Source of the DNA: an uncultured Dorea sp.
Lineage (GTDB): Bacteria > Bacillota > Clostridia > Lachnospirales > Lachnospiraceae
Assembly (NCBI GenBank): GCA_910584265.1
Contig: CAJTZE010000011.1
Location: forward strand, 1-64,000
DNA: 64,000 nucleotides
Reading direction: 5' to 3'
The position numbers were made by a program, and so were the translations under genes. Of the stretch, positions 50,617 through 58,172 are shown in pieces. The number at the start of each line of letters is the position of its first letter. Positions within the stretch are counted from its first letter, which is position 1. The notes beneath the pieces are model-generated. The model saw only the letters and a list, made by a program, of their open reading frames with translations, was not told where the DNA came from and searched no databases.

Positions 50617-51156
50617 ATGGAGTTAAAAGGAAGCAAGACAGAAGCAAATTTACAGGCGGCATTTGCAGGAGAATCACAGGCGAGGAATAAGTATACCTAC
50701 TATGCATCGAAAGCAAAGAAAGACGGATACGTACAGATTGCCAATATTTTTGAGGAAACAGCGGCGAATGAAAAGGAGCATGCGAAGATCTGGTTTAAGC
50801 TGCTTCATGGCGGCGCCGTTCCGTCAACGATTGAGAATTTAAAGGACGCGGCAGAGGGTGAGAATTACGAATGGACCGATATGTATGCCGCATTTGCCAA
50901 GGATGCTAAGGAAGAAGGCTTTGATGATATTGCGAGATTGTTTGAACAGGTGGGAGAGATTGAAAAGGAGCATGAGGAAAGATATCGGAAACTGCTGGCC
51001 AATATTGAGGAGGGGCTTGTATTTTCCAGAGAGGGAGATTGTATCTGGCAGTGTGCTAACTGCGGTCATATCGTAGTGGGTAAGAAGGCTCCGGAAGAGT
51101 GCCCGGTATGCGCGCATCCGCAGTCTTATTTCCAGATTAAGGCAGAGAACTATTGA
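50617..51156 (+). CDS. rbr: Rubrerythrin
   Basis: A 179-aa non-haem iron protein that reduces hydrogen peroxide in anaerobes. The ferritin-like domain (about 1-135) has two Glu-x-x-His sites (ANEKEHAK, IEKEHEER) and other diiron Glu residues. The C-terminal rubredoxin-like domain has CANCG and CPVC as Fe(Cys)4 ligands. ATG 50617 follows AAGGAGG; the ATG at 50599 lies ahead of that site. The truncated yaaA frame, another peroxide-stress gene, begins 1 bp after its stop, so an oxidative-stress operon once existed here. Confidence 0.96.
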   Translation: MELKGSKTEANLQAAFAGESQARNKYTYYASKAKKDGYVQIANIFEETAANEKEHAKIWFKLLHGGAVPSTIENLKDAAEGENYEWTDMYAAFAKDAKEEGFDDIARLFEQVGEIEKEHEERYRKLLANIEEGLVFSREGDCIWQCANCGHIVVGKKAPEECPVCAHPQSYFQIKAENY

Positions 51157-51157
51157 T

Positions 51158-51292
51158 ATGAAGATTATTATATCTCCGGCCAAGAAAATGAACATCAATA
51201 CCGACATGCTTCCGGTAAGAAAGCCGCCACGCTTTCAAAAGGAGGCACAGGAGATGTGCCGGACGATTCAGAAGCAGGCTGTGGACTTATAG
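51158..51292 (+). pseudogene. yaaA: Truncated yaaA (peroxide stress protein) N-terminus
   Basis: A 44-codon frame MKIIISPAKKMNINTDMLPV ... FQKEAQEMCRTIQKQAVDL matches the first 45 residues of YaaA (family about 250 aa), then stops at TAG 51290-51292. The rest of the gene is absent; the WYL regulator starts 20 bp later. YaaA limits free iron during peroxide stress, consistent with the rubrerythrin neighbour. Confidence 0.75.
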
Positions 51293-51312
51293 ATGAAAGA
51301 GTGTGAGGGATT

Positions 51313-52311
51313 ATGGCGCGGGGAGGAAATGGAAAGCTGAAGCTTTTGTACTTACAGAAGCTTCTTCTGGAGCGGACGGATGAAGAGCATGGCATGACGA
51401 TGCCGGAGATTGTGAAAGCTCTTGAGGAATATGGGATTTCTGCCGAGCGGAAAAGCCTGTATGGAGACATCCAGACGCTTCAGGAGTACGGCATGGATAT
51501 TATCGGGGAACAGAAGGGAAGAGCTTACAGCTACTATGCGGCAAGCCGGGAATTTGAACTGCCGGAGCTAAAGCTTCTGGTGGATGCTGTGCAGTCCTCG
51601 AAGTTTGTTACAGAGCGCAAGTCTAATGAGCTGATCCGCAAGCTGGAGAGCCTTGGCAGCAGGTATGAGGCGAAGAAGCTGCAGCGTCAGGTTTATGTGT
51701 CCGGGCGGATTAAGACGATGAACGAAAGTATCTATTATAATGTAGATGAAATTCATAATGCCATCAGCAATAATGAGAAGATCCGGTTTCAGTATTTTCA
51801 GTGGAATGTAAAGAAAGAGATGGAGCTGCGCCGGGAAGGGAAATTCTACTGTATCAGCCCCTGGGGCGTGTCGTGGGATAATGAGAATTATTATATGATC
51901 GGCTATGACAGTGAAGCGGAGACGATAAAGTATTACCGGGTGGATAAGATGCTGAAGCTTTCGGCGGCAGGAGAGAAGAGGGAAGGGCAGGAAGCATTTG
52001 AAGCAATGGATCTGGCAGCGCTGTCCCGGAAGACCTTCAGCATGTTTGCGGGAGAAGAGCAGTACGTGAAGCTGGAATTCGTTAATGCTATGGCCGGCGT
52101 TGTGATCGACCGGTTTGGCAGGGACGTGTCTCTGCTTAAGAAGGACGGGGAGCATTTCGTGGTAAATGTGAATGTGGCAGTCAGCAGGCAGTTTCTGGCA
52201 TGGGTTATTTCCCTTGGAGACGGCGTAAGAGTTCTGGGACCGGATACTGTAATTCGAGCACTGAGAGAAGAAGCTGGAAGGCTGGCATCGGTTTATGGAG
52301 GGGAACTATGA
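51313..52311 (+). CDS. WYL-domain transcriptional regulator
   Basis: A 332-aa regulator. The N-terminal DeoR-like winged helix (about 1-70) has YGISAERKSLYGDIQTLQEYG. The WYL domain (about 145-215) is recognised by IRFQYFQWN and ISPWGVSWDNENYYMIGYD ... IKYYRVDKM. The C-terminal WCX domain ends GPDTVIRALREEAG. WYL proteins bind nucleic acid or nucleotides and often control stress or defence genes. The 3' end overlaps the DUF554 gene by 4 bp, so the two are cotranslated. Confidence 0.92.
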   Translation: MARGGNGKLKLLYLQKLLLERTDEEHGMTMPEIVKALEEYGISAERKSLYGDIQTLQEYGMDIIGEQKGRAYSYYAASREFELPELKLLVDAVQSSKFVTERKSNELIRKLESLGSRYEAKKLQRQVYVSGRIKTMNESIYYNVDEIHNAISNNEKIRFQYFQWNVKKEMELRREGKFYCISPWGVSWDNENYYMIGYDSEAETIKYYRVDKMLKLSAAGEKREGQEAFEAMDLAALSRKTFSMFAGEEQYVKLEFVNAMAGVVIDRFGRDVSLLKKDGEHFVVNVNVAVSRQFLAWVISLGDGVRVLGPDTVIRALREEAGRLASVYGGEL

Positions 52312-52994
52312 TTGGAACAATTGTAAACACAGGTACCATTGCCGCAGGCACCATCGCAGGCAGTATTGTGAAGAAGGGAATCAAGCCGCAGTATCAGGAG
52401 TCGTTGTTTAACGCCATGGGCTTTGCGGCAACGATGCTTGGGATTAATGCGGTGGTCAATCATATGCCGGACAGTAAGTATCCGGTGCTTTTTATTGTGA
52501 GTCTGGCAGTTGGAAGCCTTGTGGGTTCCATGATCGATCTGGACGCGAAATTCCAGAGGCTGGTAAGTAGATATGCTTCGACAGGACTTGGACAGGGGCT
52601 TTCCAGCGCGGTGCTTCTGTACTGCATCGGAACTCTGTCAATTCTGGGTCCGGTGATGAGTGCTGTATACGAGGATCATACCTATCTCTTTACTAATGCG
52701 GCACTGGATCTGGTTACGTCAATGGTGTTCGCGTCCACTTATGGAATAGGGATGATATTCGCGGCGCCGATTCTGTTTGCATGGCAGGGCAGCATTTACC
52801 TTCTGGCATATTATGGGGCGGGCGCATTTTTTACCGATGAATTGATGTGCGAGCTGTCGATCGTGGGAGGCGTGCTGATTGCAGGCTCTGGTCTCGGCAT
52901 ACTGAAAATCAAGGACTGTAAGACAATGAATATGCTTCCGTCGCTTCTGGTGCCGATTGTGTTTTTTGTTATAAAAGGATTGATTTCTTCATAA
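52308..52994 (+). CDS. DUF554 membrane protein
   Basis: A 228-aa protein with six to seven hydrophobic segments, matching the DUF554 (YdfK-like) family: GTIVNTGTIAAGTIAG, GLGQGLSSAVLLYCIGTLSILGP and GIGMIFAAPILFAW are typical. A transporter role is presumed for the family but not shown. The start ATG overlaps the stop of the WYL regulator (ATGA), with GGAGGGG ahead; an in-frame ATG 36 codons upstream is inside that gene and rejected. Confidence 0.9.
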   Translation: MIGTIVNTGTIAAGTIAGSIVKKGIKPQYQESLFNAMGFAATMLGINAVVNHMPDSKYPVLFIVSLAVGSLVGSMIDLDAKFQRLVSRYASTGLGQGLSSAVLLYCIGTLSILGPVMSAVYEDHTYLFTNAALDLVTSMVFASTYGIGMIFAAPILFAWQGSIYLLAYYGAGAFFTDELMCELSIVGGVLIAGSGLGILKIKDCKTMNMLPSLLVPIVFFVIKGLISS

Positions 52995-53003
52995 AATTTC
53001 AAC

Positions 53004-53032
53004 TTTACTTTAGCGTGCTACTATGCTACAAT
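53004..53032 (+). promoter_or_regulatory. Promoter of the amino-acid ABC operon
   Basis: TTTACT (53004-53009), 17-nt spacer, TACAAT (53027-53032) with TATGC directly before the -10. Confidence 0.7.
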
Positions 53033-53071
53033 ACTACTTGGCTATTAGAGTAAAATATGGAGGGAAAGGTT

Positions 53072-53887
53072 ATGAAGAAGAGATTTATTGCATTTATGTT
53101 GTGCATGGCTATGGTATTTTCCATGACAGCCTGTGGCGGAAGTGGTTCGGAAGAGAAGCAGGATGCAGGGGATAATACAGAAACGGATGATTCAGGAAGT
53201 GATGTGGATTACATCAAGGAAAAAGGAACACTGGTGGTGGGAATTACAGAATTTGAGCCGATGGACTATAAGGATGAATCCGGTGAGTGGATCGGCTTTG
53301 ACGCGGATATGGCCAAGCTGGTTGCAGACGAGCTGGGTGTTGAGGCGGAATTTGTAGTGATTGACTGGGATACCAAGATTATGGAGCTGGATTCTAAGAA
53401 CATTGATGTTGTCTGGAACGGCATGACTCTGACACCGGAGGTTACATCTGCTATGGAATGCACGAATGCTTACTGCAATAATGCGCAGGTAGTGGTTGTG
53501 CCGGAAGATAAGAAGGATGCAGATTTAGCGGATCTTACCTTTGCAGTTGAAGCTGGCTCTGCCGGCGAGGCTGCCGCAAATGATAAGCAGTTTCAGATGA
53601 ATGCTGTTGCATCTCAGGCAGACGCGCTGATGGAGACTGCGTCCGGAACCTCTGATGCGGCGATTATTGACCTTCTGATGGCGGGAGCAATGATTGGAGA
53701 AGGAACCAGTTATACAAATTTGATCCATACAGAGGAGCTGACGACAGAAGAGTATGGCGTTGGCTGCCGTAAGGGTTCTGATCTGGCTGAGTATATCAAT
53801 GGAATATTTGTAAAGACCTACGAAGATGGAAGAATGATGGAAATCGCCGAAACATACGGTGTTCAGGAGGCTGTCGTAGAACAGTAG
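53072..53887 (+). CDS. Amino-acid ABC transporter substrate-binding lipoprotein
   Basis: A 271-aa lipoprotein. The signal peptide ends in lipobox MTAC (Cys at about 20). The mature part is a family 3 solute-binding fold: GTLVVGITEFEPMDYKD, GFDADMAKLVADELGV, IDVVWNGMTLTPEV, LADLTFAVEAGSAGEAA and GVGCRKGSDL. It binds a polar amino acid for the permease and ATPase downstream. ATG 53072 follows GGAGGGAAAGG; ATG 53057 is ahead of the ribosome site. First gene of a three-gene operon, 17 bp before the permease. Confidence 0.94.
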   Translation: MKKRFIAFMLCMAMVFSMTACGGSGSEEKQDAGDNTETDDSGSDVDYIKEKGTLVVGITEFEPMDYKDESGEWIGFDADMAKLVADELGVEAEFVVIDWDTKIMELDSKNIDVVWNGMTLTPEVTSAMECTNAYCNNAQVVVVPEDKKDADLADLTFAVEAGSAGEAAANDKQFQMNAVASQADALMETASGTSDAAIIDLLMAGAMIGEGTSYTNLIHTEELTTEEYGVGCRKGSDLAEYINGIFVKTYEDGRMMEIAETYGVQEAVVEQ

Positions 53888-53904
53888 GCGGCGGGGAACG
53901 AAGG

Positions 53905-54561
53905 ATGTTTGGAACAGTAACATTAGAATTGATGAAAGGTCTGTGGACCACATTTCAGGTATTTATTCTGACGCTTATATTTTCGCTGCCGATCGGACTG
54001 GTTCTTGGAATCGGAAGCACCAGCAGATGGAAAATCCTCCGGTATGTGATCCAGATGTTTGTCTGGATCATCCGGGGAACGCCGCTGATGCTGCAGCTGA
54101 TCATTATTTTCTATGGTCCAGGCCTGTGGCTTGGCCACAATATCTGGAGCGGCAATGAAGCGGGACGTATTACTGCTACAGTAGTTGCGTTTGTGATAAA
54201 TTATGCCTGCTATTTCTCGGTTATTTTCCGTGGCGGTATTGAAGGCGTGCCTGTGGGACAGAGAGAAGCGGGACAGGTGCTTGGCATGACCAAGAGCCAG
54301 ATATTTTTTAAGATTACCCTGCTGCAGATGGTAAAGCGTGTGGTACCGCCTATGTCCAATGAGGTTATTACGCTGGTCAAGGATACATCTCTGGCAAGGA
54401 TTATTGCGGCATATGAGCTGACTTTTGCCGGATTTTCCTTTATGAAATCAGCGGGCATTACCTGGCCGCTGTTCTATACAGGAGTATTTTATCTGGCATT
54501 TATCGGAATACTGACACTGTTGTTTAATTACATCGAGAAGAAATTGGATTATTTTAGATAA
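53905..54561 (+). CDS. Amino-acid ABC transporter permease
   Basis: A 218-aa His/Glu/Gln/Arg/opine-type permease with five membrane segments. The EAA loop reads GQREAGQVLGMTKSQIFFKI, which contacts the ATPase. WIIRGTPLMLQLIIIFYG is a standard family block. It forms a homodimeric channel with the ATPase encoded 14 bp downstream. Confidence 0.95.
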   Translation: MFGTVTLELMKGLWTTFQVFILTLIFSLPIGLVLGIGSTSRWKILRYVIQMFVWIIRGTPLMLQLIIIFYGPGLWLGHNIWSGNEAGRITATVVAFVINYACYFSVIFRGGIEGVPVGQREAGQVLGMTKSQIFFKITLLQMVKRVVPPMSNEVITLVKDTSLARIIAAYELTFAGFSFMKSAGITWPLFYTGVFYLAFIGILTLLFNYIEKKLDYFR

Positions 54562-54575
54562 GAGGTGCAGACGAA

Positions 54576-55361
54576 ATGACGGTTTTGGAAGTAAAGAATA
54601 TTGAAAAGCATTTTGGAAGCACCAAGGTATTGAAGGATGTGAGCTTCTCTCTGGAGGAGGGCAATGCACTGGCGATCATCGGCTCCTCCGGATCGGGAAA
54701 GACCACGCTTCTTAGATGCTTGAATTTTCTGGAGAAGCCGAACCAGGGCATGATCCTGGTAAAGGGGAATGCAGTGTTTGATGCATCCCGGCCGGTTAAG
54801 ATGACAGAGCAGGAGCTCCGCAGGAAGCGTCTGCATTTTGGAATGGTATTTCAGGCGTTTCATCTGTTTCCGCAGTATACGGCTCTGGAAAATGTTACGC
54901 TGGCGGAGAAGCTTCTTGCTCAGGAGCGTGCGGATTACAAAGGAAATAAAAAGCAGATTCTGGATGAGATCACAGAGCATGGAAGAGAGCTTCTTGACCA
55001 GATGGGCCTTGCGGACCGGGCGGCCCACTATCCCCATCAGCTGTCCGGCGGACAGCAGCAGCGGGTGGCCATTGCAAGGGCGCTGGCGCTCAAGCCGGAT
55101 ATCCTGTGCTTTGATGAACCTACATCGGCGCTGGACCCGGAGCTTACCGGCGAAGTGCTGAAGGTGATCCGGGGGCTTGCAGACCAGAAAACCACGATGA
55201 TCATCGTAACCCACGAGATGGCATTTGCCAGGGATGTGGCAGACCAGATCATTTTCATGGATGAGGGGTATATCGTGGAGCAGGGAGAGGCAAAGCAGGT
55301 GATTGATCATCCAAAGGAAGAAAGAACCAGACAATTCTTGTCCAGATATTCACAGGGATAA
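54576..55361 (+). CDS. Amino-acid ABC transporter ATP-binding protein
   Basis: A 261-aa ATPase. Walker A is GSSGSGKTT (about 37-45), Q-loop in GMVFQAFHLFPQYT, signature LSGGQQQR, Walker B ILCFDEPTSALD, switch His in IIVTHEMAFA. It is complete, of the GlnQ type. It energises the permease. A short insertion (QERADYKGNKKQILDE) lies in the helical domain. Last gene of the operon; a terminator follows 10 bp after the stop. Confidence 0.96.
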   Translation: MTVLEVKNIEKHFGSTKVLKDVSFSLEEGNALAIIGSSGSGKTTLLRCLNFLEKPNQGMILVKGNAVFDASRPVKMTEQELRRKRLHFGMVFQAFHLFPQYTALENVTLAEKLLAQERADYKGNKKQILDEITEHGRELLDQMGLADRAAHYPHQLSGGQQQRVAIARALALKPDILCFDEPTSALDPELTGEVLKVIRGLADQKTTMIIVTHEMAFARDVADQIIFMDEGYIVEQGEAKQVIDHPKEERTRQFLSRYSQG

Positions 55362-55371
55362 ACGTGCAGGA

Positions 55372-55401
55372 CTGCCGCATTATCATATGCGGCGGTTTTT
55401 T
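55372..55401 (+). terminator. Terminator of the amino-acid ABC operon
   Basis: GCCGCAT (55374-55380) pairs with ATGCGGC (55387-55393), then GG and a run of six Ts. As at 27220, the T-run is also the first arm of the composite hairpin element. Confidence 0.85.
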
Positions 55402-55505
55402 ATTATATAGGAAAATCCTTCGGATTTTCTATATAATAAAAAATAAGCAGCGCTGCTAGGAATATAATAACGCGTGAGTGTGCCGGAACTCATTCTCTAT
55501 TATGC
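55396..55505 (+). repeat. Composite hairpin element, copy B
   Basis: First part: a 22-bp stem with a single bulged G (55396-55418 with 55422-55443) and loop TTC. Second part: a perfect 10-nt palindrome GCAGCGCTGC (55447-55456). Third part: a 35-nt tail (55471-55505, beginning CGCGTGAGTGTGCC, ending TATGC). The order and several words (ATAGGAAAAT/AGGAAAT, GGATTT, GCAGC, GAGTGTG/GAGTATGTG) match copy A at 27220-27339. Confidence 0.65.
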
Positions 55506-55597
55506 AAAAGTCCAAAATTATGCAGGTATAAAAAGATTTTTTCTCTCATATTATGAATTGAATGGTTCTTTGGACAGGCTTAAAATAGATGAAGGTG

Positions 55598-56575
55598 ATG
55601 AAAGTGGAAGGAAGACAGAAAAAGAGAGAGTATCTCTTTGATAATTATAAGGTATTGCTAATTGTATTGGTGGTGATCGGGCATTTTATTGACCCCTGTT
55701 ATGATCAGAATCCGTTTCTATATGAGCTGAAATGGGGAATCGCAGCATTTCATATGCCTGCTTTTATTTTTATATCCGGGTATTTCTCGAAGAAGAACCA
55801 TTCCGTGAAAAAGCTGATAAGCAGTCTGATCATTCCGTATTTTGTGTATGAGGTGATTTACTATCTTGTGTATACCCTGCTTTTGGACAAGGATACAGAG
55901 CTGTATTTTACAAGGCCGAAGTTTACCCTGTGGTATCTTCTGGCTCTGTTTGTGTGGCGCCTGGCGATGCCTGCAGTGAAGAAGCTGCCGTATTACATGC
56001 CGCTAACACTGGCTGGAGGACTGCTGATCGGACTGGCGGGACTTGGTAATTTCCTGTCTATTCCAAGGATCTTGTTTTTCTTTCCTTTTTTTCTGGCGGG
56101 AACGGAATTTGACAGCGCATGGCTTGTGCGGTTTAGAAATACAAAGGGATATGCAGGAGCCCTTGCCATTCTGGGTGCATTTGCTGTATTCTTATTTACG
56201 GACAAGTATCACCGGAGGCTTCCGGTAAAGATATTTTACGGGCGGTATTCCTATGAGGCGCTCGGCTTAGAACCGTTAGAGGGAATCCTGATAAGAATCG
56301 TCTGCTATGGAATTTCCTTTGTATTGATCTATCTGTTTATGCTGGTGCTGCCTTCGGAGAGGAAGTCTTATTCCTATCTGGGGGAGAGGACCATGGCGGT
56401 TTATATTTTCCATGGTATTATCTACAGCTGTGTGAAGCATGAGTCTGACATCCTGCATTCCATCAGAAGCGGCAGGGAGAGCGCTTTGCTGATCCTGTGC
56501 TGCCTGGCACTGGTGTGGGCGGTGTCGAGAAAACCCTTTGTACAATTTACAGACCGGATCGCCCATTTGATGTAA
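55598..56575 (+). CDS. Acyltransferase-3 family membrane protein
   Basis: A 325-aa protein with about ten membrane segments, similar to the fucose 4-O-acetylase (NolL-like) branch of acyltransferase 3. The conserved early block is LFDNYKVLLIVLVVIGHFID with the catalytic His, followed by AFHMPAFIFISGYFSKK, and late TMAVYIFHGIIYS. It probably O-acetylates a surface glycan or carries acyl groups across the membrane. Possible starts are ATG 55589, ATG 55598 and GTG 55604; none is decisive, and 55598 is taken for GAAGGTG upstream. It lies 22 bp before the aminopeptidase gene and is likely cotranscribed. Confidence 0.85.
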   Translation: MKVEGRQKKREYLFDNYKVLLIVLVVIGHFIDPCYDQNPFLYELKWGIAAFHMPAFIFISGYFSKKNHSVKKLISSLIIPYFVYEVIYYLVYTLLLDKDTELYFTRPKFTLWYLLALFVWRLAMPAVKKLPYYMPLTLAGGLLIGLAGLGNFLSIPRILFFFPFFLAGTEFDSAWLVRFRNTKGYAGALAILGAFAVFLFTDKYHRRLPVKIFYGRYSYEALGLEPLEGILIRIVCYGISFVLIYLFMLVLPSERKSYSYLGERTMAVYIFHGIIYSCVKHESDILHSIRSGRESALLILCCLALVWAVSRKPFVQFTDRIAHLM

Positions 56576-56596
56576 ATAAGGAAGGAGAGAAGAGAG

Positions 56597-57937
56597 ATGG
56601 AGAACACTTATACAGAAGGATTGTTTCGATTTATAGAATCCAGCCCCACAGCCTTCCACGCGGTGGACAAGATGCGGGAAATGCTGGAGAGCCAGGGATA
56701 TAACAGGCTTTTAGAGGGCGGTAAATGGAATCTTAAGAAGGGCGGCAGATATTACGTTTCTCGTAATGGCTCCTCACTGATTGCATTCCGTATTCCAGAG
56801 ACAGGCTTTTGCGGATTTCAGATCATGGCATCCCACAGTGACTCGCCCTGCCTGAAGATCAAGGCGAATCCAGAGCTGACGGCGGAAGGGGCATATGTGA
56901 AGCTGAATGTGGAGAAATACGGCGGCATGCTCTGCGGCACATGGTTTGACCGTCCGTTGTCTGCGGCCGGGAGGCTGATGGTACGTGACAAGGATAAGAC
57001 CGCCATGAAGCTGGTGAATATTGACAGGGATCTGCTGCTGATACCAAGTCTTGCAATCCACATGAACCGGGAAGCCAATAACGGTTATAAGTATAATGTA
57101 CAGAAGGATATGCTTCCGCTGTACGGCTCGTGTACCGATGGGACAGAGATGCGGTTTATGGAATTGGCGGCACATGAGGCAGGCGTGGAGGAAGAGAATA
57201 TTCTGGGGAGCGATCTCTATGTGTACAACCGGATGCCGGGCAGCATCTGGGGCGCAGGCGGGGAATTTATTTCCATTGGAAGGCTGGATGATCTGGAGTG
57301 CGTATATGCATCTTTGAGGGGGTTCCTGAACGCCGCGGAAGGAGACAGTATTCCGCTCCATTGTGTTTATGACAATGAAGAGGTAGGAAGCAGTACCCGA
57401 CAGGGAGCGGCATCTACATTTCTTGCAGATACACTGTTTCGTATCTGTGAGGCGCAGGGCATGAACGGAGAGGATTACCGAAGGGCGCTGGCCGCCAGCA
57501 TGATGGTGTCTGCGGATAATGCACATGCGGTGCATCCGAATTATCCGGATAAATCCTGCCCGTCGAACCGCCCTGTCATCAATCAGGGAATTGTGATTAA
57601 ATTCAGCGGAAACCATAGATATACGTCTGATGCGGTATCAGCGGCATTGTTCCGCCGGATCTGTGAAATGGCAGAGGTTCCGGTGCAGGAATTTACAAAC
57701 CGCTCCGATATGGCGGGCGGATCTACGCTGGGCAATATTTCCAGCACACAGGCGGCGGTAAAGTGCGTGGACATCGGACTTCCTCAATTGGCGATGCATT
57801 CCAGCTGGGAAACGGCGGGAGTGAAGGATCTGGAGTATCTTATCCGCGCGGCGGAAGTGTTTTATGAGTCATCCATTGAGGAAAGCGGCTTTGAAGAATA
57901 TCAGGTTTTTGTGGGAAAAAACGAAAGAAAAATCTGA
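56597..57937 (+). CDS. M18 family aminopeptidase
   Basis: A 446-aa zinc aminopeptidase (aspartyl aminopeptidase type). Metal ligands and catalytic blocks are MASHSDSP (His), DRPLSAAGRLMVRD (Asp), DNEEVGSSTRQGA (Glu-Glu), and the late His in GLPQLAMHSSWETAG; SADNAHAVHPNY is a family signature. Full length, cytoplasmic, no signal. It trims acidic N-terminal residues from peptides. AAGGAGAGAAGAG precedes the ATG. It is last of a two-gene unit with the acyltransferase; a 21-bp hairpin follows. Confidence 0.95.
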   Translation: MENTYTEGLFRFIESSPTAFHAVDKMREMLESQGYNRLLEGGKWNLKKGGRYYVSRNGSSLIAFRIPETGFCGFQIMASHSDSPCLKIKANPELTAEGAYVKLNVEKYGGMLCGTWFDRPLSAAGRLMVRDKDKTAMKLVNIDRDLLLIPSLAIHMNREANNGYKYNVQKDMLPLYGSCTDGTEMRFMELAAHEAGVEEENILGSDLYVYNRMPGSIWGAGGEFISIGRLDDLECVYASLRGFLNAAEGDSIPLHCVYDNEEVGSSTRQGAASTFLADTLFRICEAQGMNGEDYRRALAASMMVSADNAHAVHPNYPDKSCPSNRPVINQGIVIKFSGNHRYTSDAVSAALFRRICEMAEVPVQEFTNRSDMAGGSTLGNISSTQAAVKCVDIGLPQLAMHSSWETAGVKDLEYLIRAAEVFYESSIEESGFEEYQVFVGKNERKI

Positions 57938-57944
57938 TAAATAC

Positions 57945-57993
57945 AACATAACCTAAAGGCAGGCAGAGGGTATGCCTGCCTTTAGGTTATGTT
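57945..57993 (+). terminator. Perfect 21-bp hairpin after the aminopeptidase gene
   Basis: 57945-57965 pairs perfectly with 57973-57993 (core CCTAAAGGCAGGCA/TGCCTGCCTTTAGG), loop GAGGGTA. It begins 8 bp after the stop. No T-tract follows, so it may stabilise the mRNA end or terminate weakly. Confidence 0.65.
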
Positions 57994-58041
57994 GGGATAT
58001 GAATATTACTAATTTCGACATAACAATTTTTAATGTAAATA

Positions 58042-58070
58042 TTGCACATTGATAAAAAATAAACTATAAT
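58042..58070 (+). promoter_or_regulatory. Promoter of putP
   Basis: TTGCAC (58042-58047), 17-nt spacer, TATAAT (58065-58070). It leaves an untranslated leader of about 95 nt before putP. Confidence 0.65.
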
Positions 58071-58172
58071 AGATACATTACCAATATGGTTTTGAGGTTT
58101 ACTCTTCTATATCGGGGAAAGAAGGAGTGATCATCAATTAACATCATTTTGGAGAGAAAAGGAGAGAGATTT

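Noticed and set aside
56774..57616. 280-codon open frame on the minus strand
   Set aside because: Shadow of the M18 aminopeptidase, which has all metal ligands on the plus strand.
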